Shown one piece after another: positions 60,701 through 64,000 of a stretch of 64,000 nucleotides of DNA. The notes below the pieces were generated by a model. It did not search any database. It had not been told where the DNA came from and saw nothing but the letters and a program-made list of their open reading frames with translations. Source of the stretch: Patiria pectinifera (lineage: Eukaryota; Echinodermata; Asteroidea; Valvatida; Asterinidae). Where the stretch lies: contig CM057148.1 of the NCBI GenBank assembly GCA_029964075.1, forward strand, positions 28,637,916-28,701,915, written 5' to 3'. Within the stretch, counting starts at the first letter, position 1, and every line of letters begins with the position of its first letter. The translations under genes were made by a program, and so were the position numbers.

Positions 60701-61853
60701 AAACTACCAAATCATTTTGAAATACCTTGCTGGACTGTTAGTGAATGACAGTGTAAAGTATCCTGTAAAATCATGGCACCTGGTATACTGTCATTTTCAA
60801 GAAAAGTGGTATTTTTGTATCAATTTCCAACGCTGATCGGCCGATCAGCGTTGGAAACAACTGGCTTTTTTGTCAAATACTGGCCCCAGTTGACCATCGC
60901 ACTTGTTTGCAATCGATTACAAACCTATGAACGGGTACGAGCCAGCTTGACTGGTTCCCTGACCTTACAATTCCCCAATGTATGTAAACTGCTCTGTTTC
61001 TTCTTATATGGAGTCAGGGAACCAGACTACAGGAAAATGATTGTTTTTCTTGGTTTTTATAGCATTTTCGAACCCAAAACCTCAAAAAAGTCAGTGTAAC
61101 TATATTTGCTATATATTTCCAACCCCCCAATTCCATCCATTTCTGAAAATTACAGCAAAAGCAAATGATGTATATTCCCTTTAACGTCAATCTGTATGTT
61201 TGTGGGCACCAATCCACACTGTCCATCACATCCTCAATGACTCCAATCTGAGGTGCTTCTGAAGTGGCTGCAAAGCCTTTCACCAACCGTAAGACGCTGT
61301 AGGCTACATGTCATACCAAATAAGAATCACGAGCCATTAAAACGTTGCAGTTGCAGGTGACCACACGCTAATTTTACATATTTGGAACAAGTTGATGTCT
61401 TTGTGTACACCAGCTCTTTTAACATTTTGGAAAAAGTACGCATTCAATAAATGGCATTTTTTTCTATGAATAATGATATTTGTGCTTGTCCAAGAATCCA
61501 GGATCAAAGATGGCGGATCAGTTGCTTTAAAAGCGCACTGGCTAATTAGCATGTAGCATGGTAGCAGTCACTCAAATTAGTATAAAGGTTAGTAGTAATA
61601 TAATACATGTATATAGCTCTATGGAAACACCACAGTGATCAGAATAGTCAGGCCCCCTCGAGCAACATTCCACCATACCAACCTGTGCTTTATTGAGTAT
61701 AGTCTCCAGACACTCATTCAGCCTGTTTCTGTTAGCGGGGTCCTCGGGTGGCCCATAGAACTGCAGAAGTCGCAGCAGTTTGACAGAGAGCCACGGCGCT
61801 GGCACGAAATAGTAGGTGTAATCCTGAAGATCTGTGTAGGACGATGTCACAAT
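27651..61853 (-). CDS. AP2A: AP-2 complex subunit alpha (17 exons, 5' end outside window)
   Basis: AP-2 is the clathrin adaptor of endocytosis at the plasma membrane; its alpha subunit binds PIP2 and cargo through the trunk, and accessory proteins through the C-terminal ear. Exons in order: 61853-61683, 56967-56807, 54024-53928, 52639-52502, 51015-50908, 49956-49882, 49227-49130, 47966-47837, 46545-46444, 45686-45528, 44847-44558, 43664-43492, 42125-42002, 32359-32243, 31096-31027, 30180-30046, 27728-27651. They sum to 2226 bp (741 residues plus stop) with consistent phases and no breaks. Residues 1-390 are trunk, 390-505 hinge, 505-741 appendage. Vertebrate proteins are about 940-980 residues, so about 230 N-terminal residues lie right of the window. 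All introns are GT-AG except 42126-43491, which is AT-AC. Confidence 0.96.
27851..28524. repeat. Mariner-like MITE, copy 3
   Basis: It starts TA-CAGGGCGAGTAAAAC and ends at GGCACCATTTGGGTTTGC, where a TTAA MITE follows. It lies in the AP2A intron between exons 16 and 17. It is the uninterrupted sister of 4950-13622 and gives that element's empty-site sequence. Confidence 0.75.
28525..29056. repeat. TTAA-flanked MITE family B, copy 1
   Basis: The ends GGGAATGTACA and TATATTCCCTTT are flanked by TTAA (28521-28524 and 29057-29060). The interior shares AGTCTGGTTCCCTGACTCC and a central hairpin (CAGTGGTCGG facing CCAACCACTG near 28870). Four further copies lie at 33272, 51096, 60666 and 62114. 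TTAA duplication fits piggyBac or Kolobok superfamilies. Confidence 0.85.
29277..29748. repeat. MITE family C (TTACCTCCGCCAAGGAGG), copy 1
   Basis: The left end TTACCTCCGCCAAGGAGG is mirrored by CCTTGGCGGAGG near 29718. Inside are (GTTT)n, then AACTCAAAAAGTTATGG and ATCGATTAGATTTTGGAAGTGATCC. A second copy is at 47451-47775. From memory, very similar sequence occurs in many unrelated animals. Confidence 0.75.
30046..30180 (-). CDS. AP2A: AP2A exon 16 (appendage platform)
   Basis: These 45 codons begin [20 protein letters not shown]. The block LLRLEP holds the Arg-Glu pair equivalent to Arg905/Glu907 of mouse alpha-C, which contacts DPF/W peptides. Acceptor CCTGACAG, donor GTAAGT. Confidence 0.95.
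30643..30804. repeat. Long hairpin (~160 bp palindromic element)
   Basis: CAAATATTGAGTGGCT at the left is mirrored by AGCCACTCAATATTTG at the right, and pairing continues inward (GGGAGGAATATTAT with ATAATATTCCTCCC; GGTAAAATCTGGACTT with AAGTCCGGATTTTACC). The loop reads CACTCGGCTTCGCCTCGTG. It lies in an AP2A intron. Confidence 0.85.
31027..31096 (-). CDS. AP2A: AP2A exon 15
   Basis: Seventy bp: one base, then 23 codons [20 protein letters not shown] and KTK. It matches the helix after the platform Trp motif (QEVQNIFKAKHPMD in vertebrates). Donor GTAAGT, acceptor ATTGCAG. Confidence 0.93.
31097..32242 (-). other. AP2A intron, little recognisable
   Basis: Contains a G-rich GGGCGTCGCCAGG fragment near 31267 and a (GTT)n stretch near 31443, otherwise AT-rich DNA without exon-like content. 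Confidence 0.4.
32243..32359 (-). CDS. AP2A: AP2A exon 14 (appendage platform, ligand Trp)
   Basis: It encodes [20 protein letters not shown] then [17 protein letters not shown]. The FFxRW motif carries the Trp equivalent to alpha-C Trp840, the key platform residue for FxDxF and DPW motifs. Phases 1 in and 2 out fit its neighbours. Confidence 0.95.
32471..33259. repeat. Element with GGGTCATTCCACCGGGTTGGG ends
   Basis: TGGGTCATTCCACCGGGTTG at 32471 is mirrored by CAACCCGGTGGAATGACCCA ending near 33259. Inside, blocks such as GTCAATGTTACRTCCAAA occur in several copies and both orientations. No ORF; a MITE of about 790 bp. Confidence 0.75.
33272..33751. repeat. TTAA MITE family B, copy 2
   Basis: Left TTAA at 33268-33271; the right flank has mutated (TCTAACTCC). 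It shares the AGTCTGGTTCCTTGACCC block and a central hairpin with two mismatches near 33557-33590. Confidence 0.8.
34531..34882. repeat. MITE with GTCTCCGGTTTCTGGTATG ends
   Basis: AAAAAAAGTCTCCGGTTTCTGG at the left pairs with CCAGAAACCGGAGACTTTTT at the right. The interior is non-coding and A-rich. Target duplication not resolved. Confidence 0.7.
35015..35085 (-). tRNA. tRNA-like sequence, anticodon GGT (Thr), probably degenerate
   Basis: On the minus strand the acceptor stem GGCTGGA/TCTAGTC pairs fully with wobbles. The D arm GCTCAGTTGGTAGAGC and anticodon stem CCGGA/TCCGG are intact; the anticodon would be GGT at 35050-35052. Position 33 is C rather than the near-universal U, and the T arm lacks one base (71 nt in all). 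A tRNA pseudogene or SINE head is more likely than an active gene. Confidence 0.5.
35800..36075 (-). repeat. tRNA-type SINE (AAGCGCTTTACAATTA / CTTGCCCAAGGGCACA)
   Basis: On the minus strand a tRNA-like head (B box near 36017-36032, GGGTCCGAACCCGGC) is followed by TGTGCCCTTGGGCAAG and CCACCCAGGAGTATAAATGG, ending with TTGTAAAGCGCTTTGAGA. These are blocks typical of marine-invertebrate SINEs. Length about 270 bp. Confidence 0.65.
36528..36882. repeat. MITE with ATTCGGTCTCTGGTCAG ends and G/T homopolymers
   Basis: ATTCGGTCTCTGGTCAG near 36537 is mirrored by CTGACCAGAGACCGAAT near 36857-36873. Inside are T8-G11 and T8-G8 blocks at 36587-36640. Confidence 0.7.
37158..37383. repeat. 23-bp minisatellite, 9.8 units alternating in two variants
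   Basis: The unit AGAAGTTCCATTCCACGGTAAAT alternates strictly with AGAAGTTCTATTGCACGGTAAAT, so the real period is 46 bp. Three units differ by a single base or less. The array is head to tail without spacers. Confidence 0.97.
37518..38110 (-). mobile_element. Non-LTR retrotransposon (LINE) 3' end with RT C-terminus
   Basis: Minus-strand frames carry [13 protein letters not shown] and [13 protein letters not shown], then after frameshifts [13 protein letters not shown] and [11 protein letters not shown]. This is the characteristic end of CR1/L2-like reverse transcriptases. The 3' end reads GGCGCTCTATAAATCCAG followed by (TTATTA)n at 37518-37540. It is a 5'-truncated, decayed copy. Confidence 0.85.
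38574..38922. repeat. MITE with TTTTCACACTAGA ends
   Basis: GACTTTTCACACTAGAG at the left is mirrored by TCTAGTGTAAAAGGGC at the right. The interior repeats CAACCCTGG/CCAGGGTTG in both orientations, giving a strong foldback structure. Confidence 0.7.
39034..39416. repeat. MITE family D (TAAGCCATTTGCG), copy 1
   Basis: AGCCATTTGCGTGT and ACACGCAAATGGCT are inverted ends flanked by TA. The whole 380 bp matches 52695-53076 at nearly every base. The inner arms AATCACATGATTCGGGGCAAGC and GCTTGCCCTGAATCACGTGAT also pair. Likely Tc1/mariner-type by the TA flank. Confidence 0.85.
39714..40450. repeat. MITE with ~85-bp inverted ends (GCAGGGTCATTGCG)
   Basis: The left block from GGGTCATTGCG through TAGTGTATGG is mirrored by CCATACACTATAAATATG to GAATGACCC near 40445. 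The interior is AT-rich and non-coding. Confidence 0.7.
41588..41729. repeat. MITE family E (CAGGCATGCAACT), copy 1, 6-bp target duplication
   Basis: Inverted ends CAGGCATGCAACT / AGTTGCATGCCTG, flanked by CTAAAT at 41582-41587 and 41730-41735. It matches 55047-55196. Confidence 0.85.
42002..42125 (-). CDS. AP2A: AP2A exon 13 (appendage sandwich domain)
   Basis: Two bases, 40 codons, two bases. The sequence [20 protein letters not shown] aligns without gaps with [20 protein letters not shown] of vertebrates. The exon begins after AC at 42126-42127 (AT-AC intron) and ends at a normal donor GTAAGT. If a GT-AG acceptor (CAAG, 42114) were used instead, five residues would be lost and the phase would be wrong. 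Confidence 0.92.
42288..42357 (+). repeat. tRNA-derived SINE head, copy 2
   Basis: GGTCGAGTGGTAAGACATCTG (A-box-like), then GGGTTCGAGTCCCACC (B box). It resembles the minus-strand copy at 18566. The anticodon stem pairs poorly with an 8-nt loop, so it is not a functional tRNA. Confidence 0.55.
42905..43350. repeat. GGAGGATTG repeats with ~128-bp higher-order unit
   Basis: Blocks of TTTTGGAGGATTG joined to AGGCTGAATG and GGGCACATGGACATTCAGT recur two to three times with a period near 128 bp. The open minus-strand frames ([13 protein letters not shown] repeats) are artefacts. Confidence 0.85.
43492..43664 (-). CDS. AP2A: AP2A exon 12 (start of appendage)
   Basis: One base, 57 codons, one base. 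[20 protein letters not shown] matches the first strands of the appendage sandwich domain. It ends ITPGELAS before the AT-AC donor. Confidence 0.95.
43796..44290. repeat. 43-bp minisatellite GATTTTGGAGGATTGAGGATGAATG
   Basis: At least five tandem units of GAGGATTTTGGAGGATTGAGG plus ATGAATGGTGATTGAAGCACAT at 43796-44050, then more diverged copies to 44255. Same family as 42905-43350; related CTCAATCCTGCAAAATCCTC strings occur inverted at 48705-48855 and 49030-49080. Confidence 0.9.
44558..44847 (-). CDS. AP2A: AP2A exon 11 (hinge)
   Basis: These 96 codons plus two bases are rich in Ala, Pro and Gln, as in other adaptor hinges. STDLLGLD (LLGLD at 44761-44775) fits the clathrin-box pattern, and LLDIFD follows. 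A short QAPA repeat ([13 protein letters not shown]) lies near 44610. The exon ends SPGAEENFC, joining to KFICKNNG. Acceptor CAATTCAG, donor GTGAGT. Confidence 0.93.
44928..45527. repeat. ~155-bp tandem repeat that copies the exon 10 donor
   Basis: Units with GTGATTTCTTACATCAGTGCTG, CCTCAGCCTTTGGCCTCATG and CAATAGGTGCATATTTCACTGGGA are spaced 154-157 bp (anchors 45051, 45205, 45360, 45517). The last anchor is the real donor region of exon 10, so the array arose by duplication across the exon edge. Confidence 0.85.
45528..45686 (-). CDS. AP2A: AP2A exon 10 (trunk end to hinge)
   Basis: Fifty-three codons, phase 0 at both ends. [20 protein letters not shown] is almost identical to vertebrates. 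The KKKK stretch and Glu/Lys-rich linker begin the hinge. Donor GTAAGT at 45527. Confidence 0.95.
46444..46545 (-). CDS. AP2A: AP2A exon 9
   Basis: Thirty-four codons [20 protein letters not shown] then [14 protein letters not shown]; a trunk helical repeat matching [16 protein letters not shown] of vertebrates. Acceptor TTTCAG, donor GTAAGA. Confidence 0.95.
47058..47130 (-). repeat. tRNA-derived SINE head, second type
   Basis: Minus strand: GGTGGCACAGTGCGTAAAGCG (A box), then GGTTTGGGTTCGATTCCC (B box). Near it at 47360-47405 is another truncated tRNA-like sequence, GGCTGGTTAGCTCAGTTGGT. Neither folds as a full tRNA. Confidence 0.55.
47451..47790. repeat. MITE family C, copy 2
   Basis: TTACCTCCGTCAAGGAGGTT, a GTTT run, AACTCAAAAAGGTATGGACGG and ATCGATTAGATTTTGGAAGTG, closing with CTTGGCGGAGGG near 47745. 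Internal deletion relative to 29277-29748. Confidence 0.75.
47837..47966 (-). CDS. AP2A: AP2A exon 8
   Basis: One base plus 43 codons, [20 protein letters not shown] then [16 protein letters not shown]. The acceptor is CATTCATTCAG ending at 47967; a second AG seven bases further in would break the frame with exon 7. Confidence 0.94.
48030..48660 (-). mobile_element. LINE 3' end, second copy
   Basis: Minus strand: [20 protein letters not shown] and [12 protein letters not shown], then in a shifted frame [13 protein letters not shown]. The end is GCGCTATATAAATTTTC followed by (ATTATT)n at 48032-48047. Same class as 37518-38110 but a different subfamily. Confidence 0.85.
49130..49227 (-). CDS. 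AP2A: AP2A exon 7
   Basis: Thirty-two codons plus two bases: [20 protein letters not shown] then [12 protein letters not shown], nearly identical to vertebrates. Acceptor CCCAG, donor GTAAGG. Confidence 0.96.
49882..49956 (-). CDS. AP2A: AP2A exon 6
   Basis: Twenty-five codons, [20 protein letters not shown] then KMVFE; one or two changes from vertebrates. Acceptor TTTTCAG, donor GTAGGT. Confidence 0.95.
50908..51015 (-). CDS. AP2A: AP2A exon 5
   Basis: Thirty-six codons, [20 protein letters not shown] then [16 protein letters not shown]. Acceptor TATGTAG, donor GTAAGC. Confidence 0.96.
51096..51618. repeat. TTAA MITE family B, copy 3, with perfect 34-bp palindrome
   Basis: TTAA at 51092-51095 and 51619-51622. 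Reverse orientation to copies 1 and 2. The centre 51253-51286 is a perfect palindrome (TTTCCAACGGTGGTCGG and its complement). Confidence 0.9.
51750..51872. repeat. Hairpin element with a GC-rich inner stem
   Basis: Outer arms TTGACTGCTGTGATTTGGGA and TCCCACATCACAGCAGTCAA, with GATATGACGTTT / AAACGTCATATC also pairing. The inner stem CGGGGCGCATA pairs with TATGCGCCCC. Loop about 14 nt. Confidence 0.8.
52502..52639 (-). CDS. AP2A: AP2A exon 4
   Basis: Forty-six codons from [20 protein letters not shown] to [10 protein letters not shown]. Acceptor TATTTAG, donor GTACGC (weaker than the others). Confidence 0.95.
52695..53076. repeat. MITE family D, copy 2
   Basis: Almost identical to 39034-39416 in the same orientation, with TA flanks. 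The high identity suggests recent movement. Confidence 0.87.
53081..53927 (-). other. AP2A intron portion without recognised features
   Basis: AT-rich DNA. CCTGCAAACAGGGCGCTGGGAAG near 53255 and AGGATG...GCAGGGCAGGATG near 53780 are weakly related. Long minus-strand ORFs here run on from exon 3 into the intron and are not extra coding sequence. Confidence 0.4.
53928..54024 (-). CDS. AP2A: AP2A exon 3
   Basis: One base plus 32 codons, [20 protein letters not shown] then [12 protein letters not shown]. Acceptor CACCGCAG, donor GTAAAC. Confidence 0.95.
54946..55609. repeat. TTAA element with AGGGGCACTAGGTCCTG ends
   Basis: Inverted ends AGGGGCACTAGGTCCTG / CAGGACCTAGTGTCCCT, flanked by TTAA (54942-54945, 55610-55613). 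A family E MITE is nested inside at 55047-55196. The 149-codon plus-strand ORF across it resembles no known protein. Confidence 0.85.
55047..55196. repeat. MITE family E, copy 2, 6-bp target duplication
   Basis: Ends CAGGCATGCAACT / AGTTGCATGCCTG, flanked by GTCTTA at 55041-55046 and 55197-55202. About 150 bp, close match to 41588-41729. Confidence 0.88.
56128..56420 (+). repeat. tRNA-derived SINE (near full length)
   Basis: A box TGGCCTAGCGATTAAGAGCA, B box GGGTTGGAGCCCGGG, then CTTGTGCCCTGAAGCAAGGC and CGTCCTTCAGATGGGACGTA and GCACGTAAAAGAACCCA. These body motifs are typical of deuterostome SINEs. Lies antisense to AP2A in an intron. Confidence 0.8.
56807..56967 (-). CDS. AP2A: AP2A exon 2
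   Basis: Fifty-three codons plus two bases: [20 protein letters not shown], then [20 protein letters not shown] and [13 protein letters not shown]. Extremely conserved trunk helices. Acceptor CTACCAG, donor GTAAAT. Confidence 0.97.
57444..59075. repeat. Seven dispersed copies of TGTCACGCGAGTCAC
   Basis: Exact copies at 57444, 57607, 57632, 58674, 58696 and 58884, and one with a single change at 59061. The word is a GTCAC direct repeat with a GCGA spacer. Flanks differ between copies, so this is not a simple tandem repeat. Confidence 0.9.
57647..57976. repeat. G-rich CAGGGGCGGATC element
   Basis: The ends CAGGGGCGGATCAAGG and GGATCTGCGCCTG are imperfect inverted repeats, with GTCAC on both sides. 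It contains G9 and G12 tracts. It inserted directly beside the third TGTCACGCGAGTCAC copy. Matches 15950-16246 inverted. Confidence 0.65.
59080..59980. repeat. Dispersed repeat shared with 54160-54850
   Basis: Blocks CCGAAATCTGGGC, GTACAATA...GCCCAATTTCCA, AGAAAGTCGAGGAAA, CTTCCAACAA...GTCA and TGATTTTTAAAGCA-TGCATTTT recur in the same order in the earlier region. The end TTTCATCTCTGGTTTA mirrors AACCAGAGATGAAAC at 54155. An unclassified, decayed element. Confidence 0.6.
60572..60647. repeat. Hairpin with AAGTGTGGATTC arms
   Basis: AAGTGTGGATTCTTAATTTA pairs with TAAATTACGAATCCACACTT. The loop TTCGGCGCTTTGCTTCTCGTG resembles that of the 30643 hairpin. Solo arms lie near 60115-60172. Confidence 0.75.
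60666..61180. repeat. TTAA MITE family B, copy 4, with perfect 34-bp palindrome
   Basis: TTAA at 60662-60665 and 61181-61184. The centre 60824-60857 is a perfect palindrome (TTTCCAACGCTGATCGG and its complement). Confidence 0.9.
61683..61853 (-). CDS. AP2A: AP2A exon 1 of the window
   Basis: Fifty-seven codons, [20 protein letters not shown] then [20 protein letters not shown] and [13 protein letters not shown]. Corresponds to about residue 230 of vertebrate alpha-adaptin. Acceptor TCCTAG, weak donor GTTGGT. The preceding exon is not found between here and 64000. Confidence 0.96.
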
Positions 61854-62113
61854 CTAGGACAACAAAACAAATTCAGCATTTGTTACTCTGAAAAAAACCT
61901 GCTGATTACCCACCTGCTGTTTAAAAGGTCACAAACAGTCAAAGGTTCCTTCCACTTCCCCTGCTATACTTTTAACACAGGACAGGCACCAACACTGTAA
62001 AATTATACATTAGATAAGCACAATGGTAAGTCAAATAACTTTACAAATAACTTTTTCCTTCCTTTCTTCTGGTGTTTTTTTGCTCTCCTTTTTTTACATT
62101 GTTTCCTTCTTAA

Positions 62114-62616
62114 AGGGAATGTACATCATTGGCTTTTGCTGTAATTTTCAGAAATGAACTATTTGAGGGGTTAGTATAAAAGATCAAATATTGTTCCACT
62201 GACATGTTTGAAGTTTTGTGATCGAAAATGCTGGAAAAACCAAGAAAAACAAAAATGTTCAAGTAGTCTGGTTCCCTGACTCCACTAAAGATGAAATGGA
62301 TCAATTTATAGATGCCGGAAATTTGTAAGGTAATTTGTAAGGAACCTGCACCCGTTCATGAACATGTTACCAATAGCAAACAAAATTTTGACTGAAAAAA
62401 ATGGTAAATTTGGAGCAGTAGTTGAAAAATAGTTAGGTTTGAAATTGGAAATGTTGGAAATTTATACAAAATGCCACTTTTCTTGAAAATGACTTTACAC
62501 CTGGTGCCATAATTTTACAGGATGCTTTAGACTGACATTTACCAACATCCTAGTATATTTTGTAAAAAAAAAATGTACTTTTGTTTTTCGATATTTGCAA
62601 ATGTTGTACATTCCCT
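62114..62616. repeat. TTAA MITE family B, copy 5, palindrome lost
   Basis: TTAA at 62110-62113 and 62617-62620; ends AAGGGAATGTACA and GTACATTCCCTT. The central hairpin has been deleted (only TTGGAAATGTTGGAAA remains near 62445). Confidence 0.87.
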
Positions 62617-62620
62617 TTAA

Positions 62621-62920
62621 GTATTTAGAAATAACTTATTTCTCCTTTTCTTGTTATTCTTCTTTTCGGCTATTCCAACTCTGTCTTCTGGTGTTCTTAT
62701 TTACAAATCTAAACTTCTTTTATTGCTTTTCTTTGCTTTGGAAACTTTTTCTTTTGGTGTTGCTATTTACAAAAATATACAAGTATTTTCTTTTATTGCT
62801 TTTCTTTGCTTTGGAAACTGTTTTCTTCTGGTGTTCTGATTTACAAAACTTCAATTTTTTCATCAGGTTTTCTTTTGGACCTCTTCTTTATTTTTTTGGA
62901 GGAGTGTTTGGGTTAGGATG
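62621..62920. other. T/C-rich stretch, no gene
   Basis: Repeats of TTTGCTTTGGAAACT-TTTTC and GGTGTT-TATTTACAAA with a period near 75-80 bp, strongly T-rich. The 175-codon frame across it is a composition artefact. Confidence 0.5.
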
Positions 62921-62924
62921 CTCC

Positions 62925-64000
62925 CTAATTATGCGAAGTGGAAGTAAAGGAAACACTTTCCAGAGCAAAGGTGATGTTGCAGGATACACAGCCGGAGCGT
63001 GTGGTCAGGGCAGGTCCCTTTGGTGTCTTCTGGTACTGCTGACGGCACTGTATGCAGATCTTGGCCTTCTTGACAGGCATGCTGATGCATTGATGGTTTG
63101 GTCCGTTGATGACTGGCACTGATCTGAGTCGAAGCTGTTGGTGTCGTCTGGTCAAGCCGTCGGCAAACCTGGCGATCAGCCTCTCACCAATCTCCACAGT
63201 GAAGATCCGGTGGGTCTGGGGACTTTGGTGGGCTCATCCTTGCTGGTGTTGGCCTTGTAGCATAGCCAAGCATTGACCCGATCGACATCGACACGAAAGT
63301 CTAAGATCTTCTTCTATGAAGCCATGGATTGTCGACTGCAGCTGTGGTAGGACCGGAGCTGGTCGGCGCGATCCACTCCACCCATGAATTGACGAGGGGA
63401 GGAGCTGTGATGTTCTTTCAGCTATCTTTCTTCTCCACCTTGTCCCTGAAGTTTCTTGCCAGGTAGTCAGTGGTCGGAGGAAGAACACCACCTTTGTGTC
63501 ACGCCATAAGACCACAGTCATCTTCCCCTTCTGTCAGCTGGCTGCCTTCTCCTTCTGCCGGCTGGGTGCCTTCCCCTTCTGCCGGCTGGGTGTCTTCTCC
63601 TTCAGCCGGCTGGGTGCCTTCCCCTTCTGCCGGCCGGGTGCCTTCTCCTGCCGGCTGGGTGCATTCTCCTGCCCGCTGGGTGCTTTCCCCTTCTGCCAGC
63701 TGGGTGCCTTCCCCTTTTGCCTGGGTGCCTGGGTACATCGTGCCTCTGGGTATCTTGGCCATGGCCTTGATGTGCTGGTGTCAAGTGGGGTTTCTGTCAG
63801 AATTGATGCTAAACTCATGATGACATCTTGACGGTGCCACACAGGTAGGTCTTCTTTTGTCGCAGCTTGGTGGCGAGGGGGACAGGAGTGTACAGCCTGT
63901 CACAGTTCAGCTGGTGGTACTTTCTCAGGAAAGGATCCATCATGCATAGAGGAATGTCCAGCATCTTTTGCTTAGACTGGGTATGGATCAACACGTCGAG
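62925..64000 (-). pseudogene. piggyBac-family transposase, broken, 5' end outside window
   Basis: PiggyBac transposases cut and paste DNA at TTAA. Minus-strand blocks in family order: DRLYTPVPLATKLRQKKTYL (about 63842-63930), WRDTKVVFFL (near 63490), MGGVDRADQLRSY (63347-63385), and a cysteine-rich C-terminus with KICIQC and SGCVSC (about 62970-63075) ending at 62925. The blocks lie in different frames with at least one stop after the MGGVDRADQL block, and a minisatellite interrupts the region between the first two. It is therefore a decayed copy in an AP2A intron. Confidence 0.85.
63520..63735. repeat. 24-bp minisatellite inside the piggyBac pseudogene
   Basis: About nine units of TGCCTTCCCCTTCTGCCGGC-TGGG; two or three are 21 bp. 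All unit lengths are multiples of three, so the frames remain open (AEGEGTQP repeats on the minus strand). Confidence 0.93.

Noticed and set aside
62595-63122. 175-codon plus-strand ORF
   Set aside because: It runs through T-rich repeats into the antisense of the piggyBac pseudogene; Phe/Leu-rich by composition.

Overview
The window is animal nuclear DNA. It has interrupted genes with GT-AG introns, tRNA-derived SINE heads, LINE 3' ends, many short inverted-repeat transposons (MITEs), satellites and minisatellites, and no operons or bacterial signals. The most diagnostic item is a complete Ty3/gypsy retrotransposon whose integrase lies upstream of its reverse transcriptase. That is the Gmr1 arrangement, described from deuterostomes. 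With the intron-rich genes this suggests an invertebrate deuterostome (echinoderm, hemichordate or cephalochordate); the species cannot be read from the sequence.

Two host genes are supported. On the + strand at 1779-4907 are the last three coding exons of a BAX-like pro-apoptotic BCL-2 protein (BH1, BH2 and C-terminal anchor). A strong splice donor lies just after its stop codon, so the 3'UTR is probably spliced. On the - strand at 27651-61853 are 17 exons of the AP-2 clathrin adaptor alpha subunit. They join in frame into 741 residues: the end of the trunk, the hinge and the whole appendage. The N-terminal quarter lies beyond the right edge. One AP2A intron (42126-43491) has AT-AC ends and a U12-type branch sequence, so it looks like a minor-spliceosome intron.

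Layout: 1-4.9 kb, MITEs around the BAX-like exons. 4.95-13.6 kb, a mariner-like MITE split by an 8.0-kb Gmr1-type LTR element with nearly identical 1.5-kb LTRs and a 5-bp target duplication. 13.6-24 kb, a possible BAX 3'UTR exon, a 2.3-kb foldback-type transposon, more MITEs and three arrays with a period of about 195-225 bp. 24-27.6 kb, AT-rich DNA, an E-box run and a GGTACC-rich minisatellite next to the AP2A 3' end. 27.6-61.9 kb, AP2A, its introns filled with TTAA-flanked MITEs, SINEs, LINE 3' ends, hairpins and minisatellites. 62.9-64 kb, a broken piggyBac-family transposase on the - strand.

Points most worth checking are the AT-AC intron, the Gmr1 element with its SCAN-like Gag, the covarying palindromes inside the TTAA MITEs, a 15-bp word repeated seven times in one AP2A intron, and a tandem repeat that has copied an AP2A splice donor. 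All homology calls come from reading translations by eye against remembered family features; no search was run.
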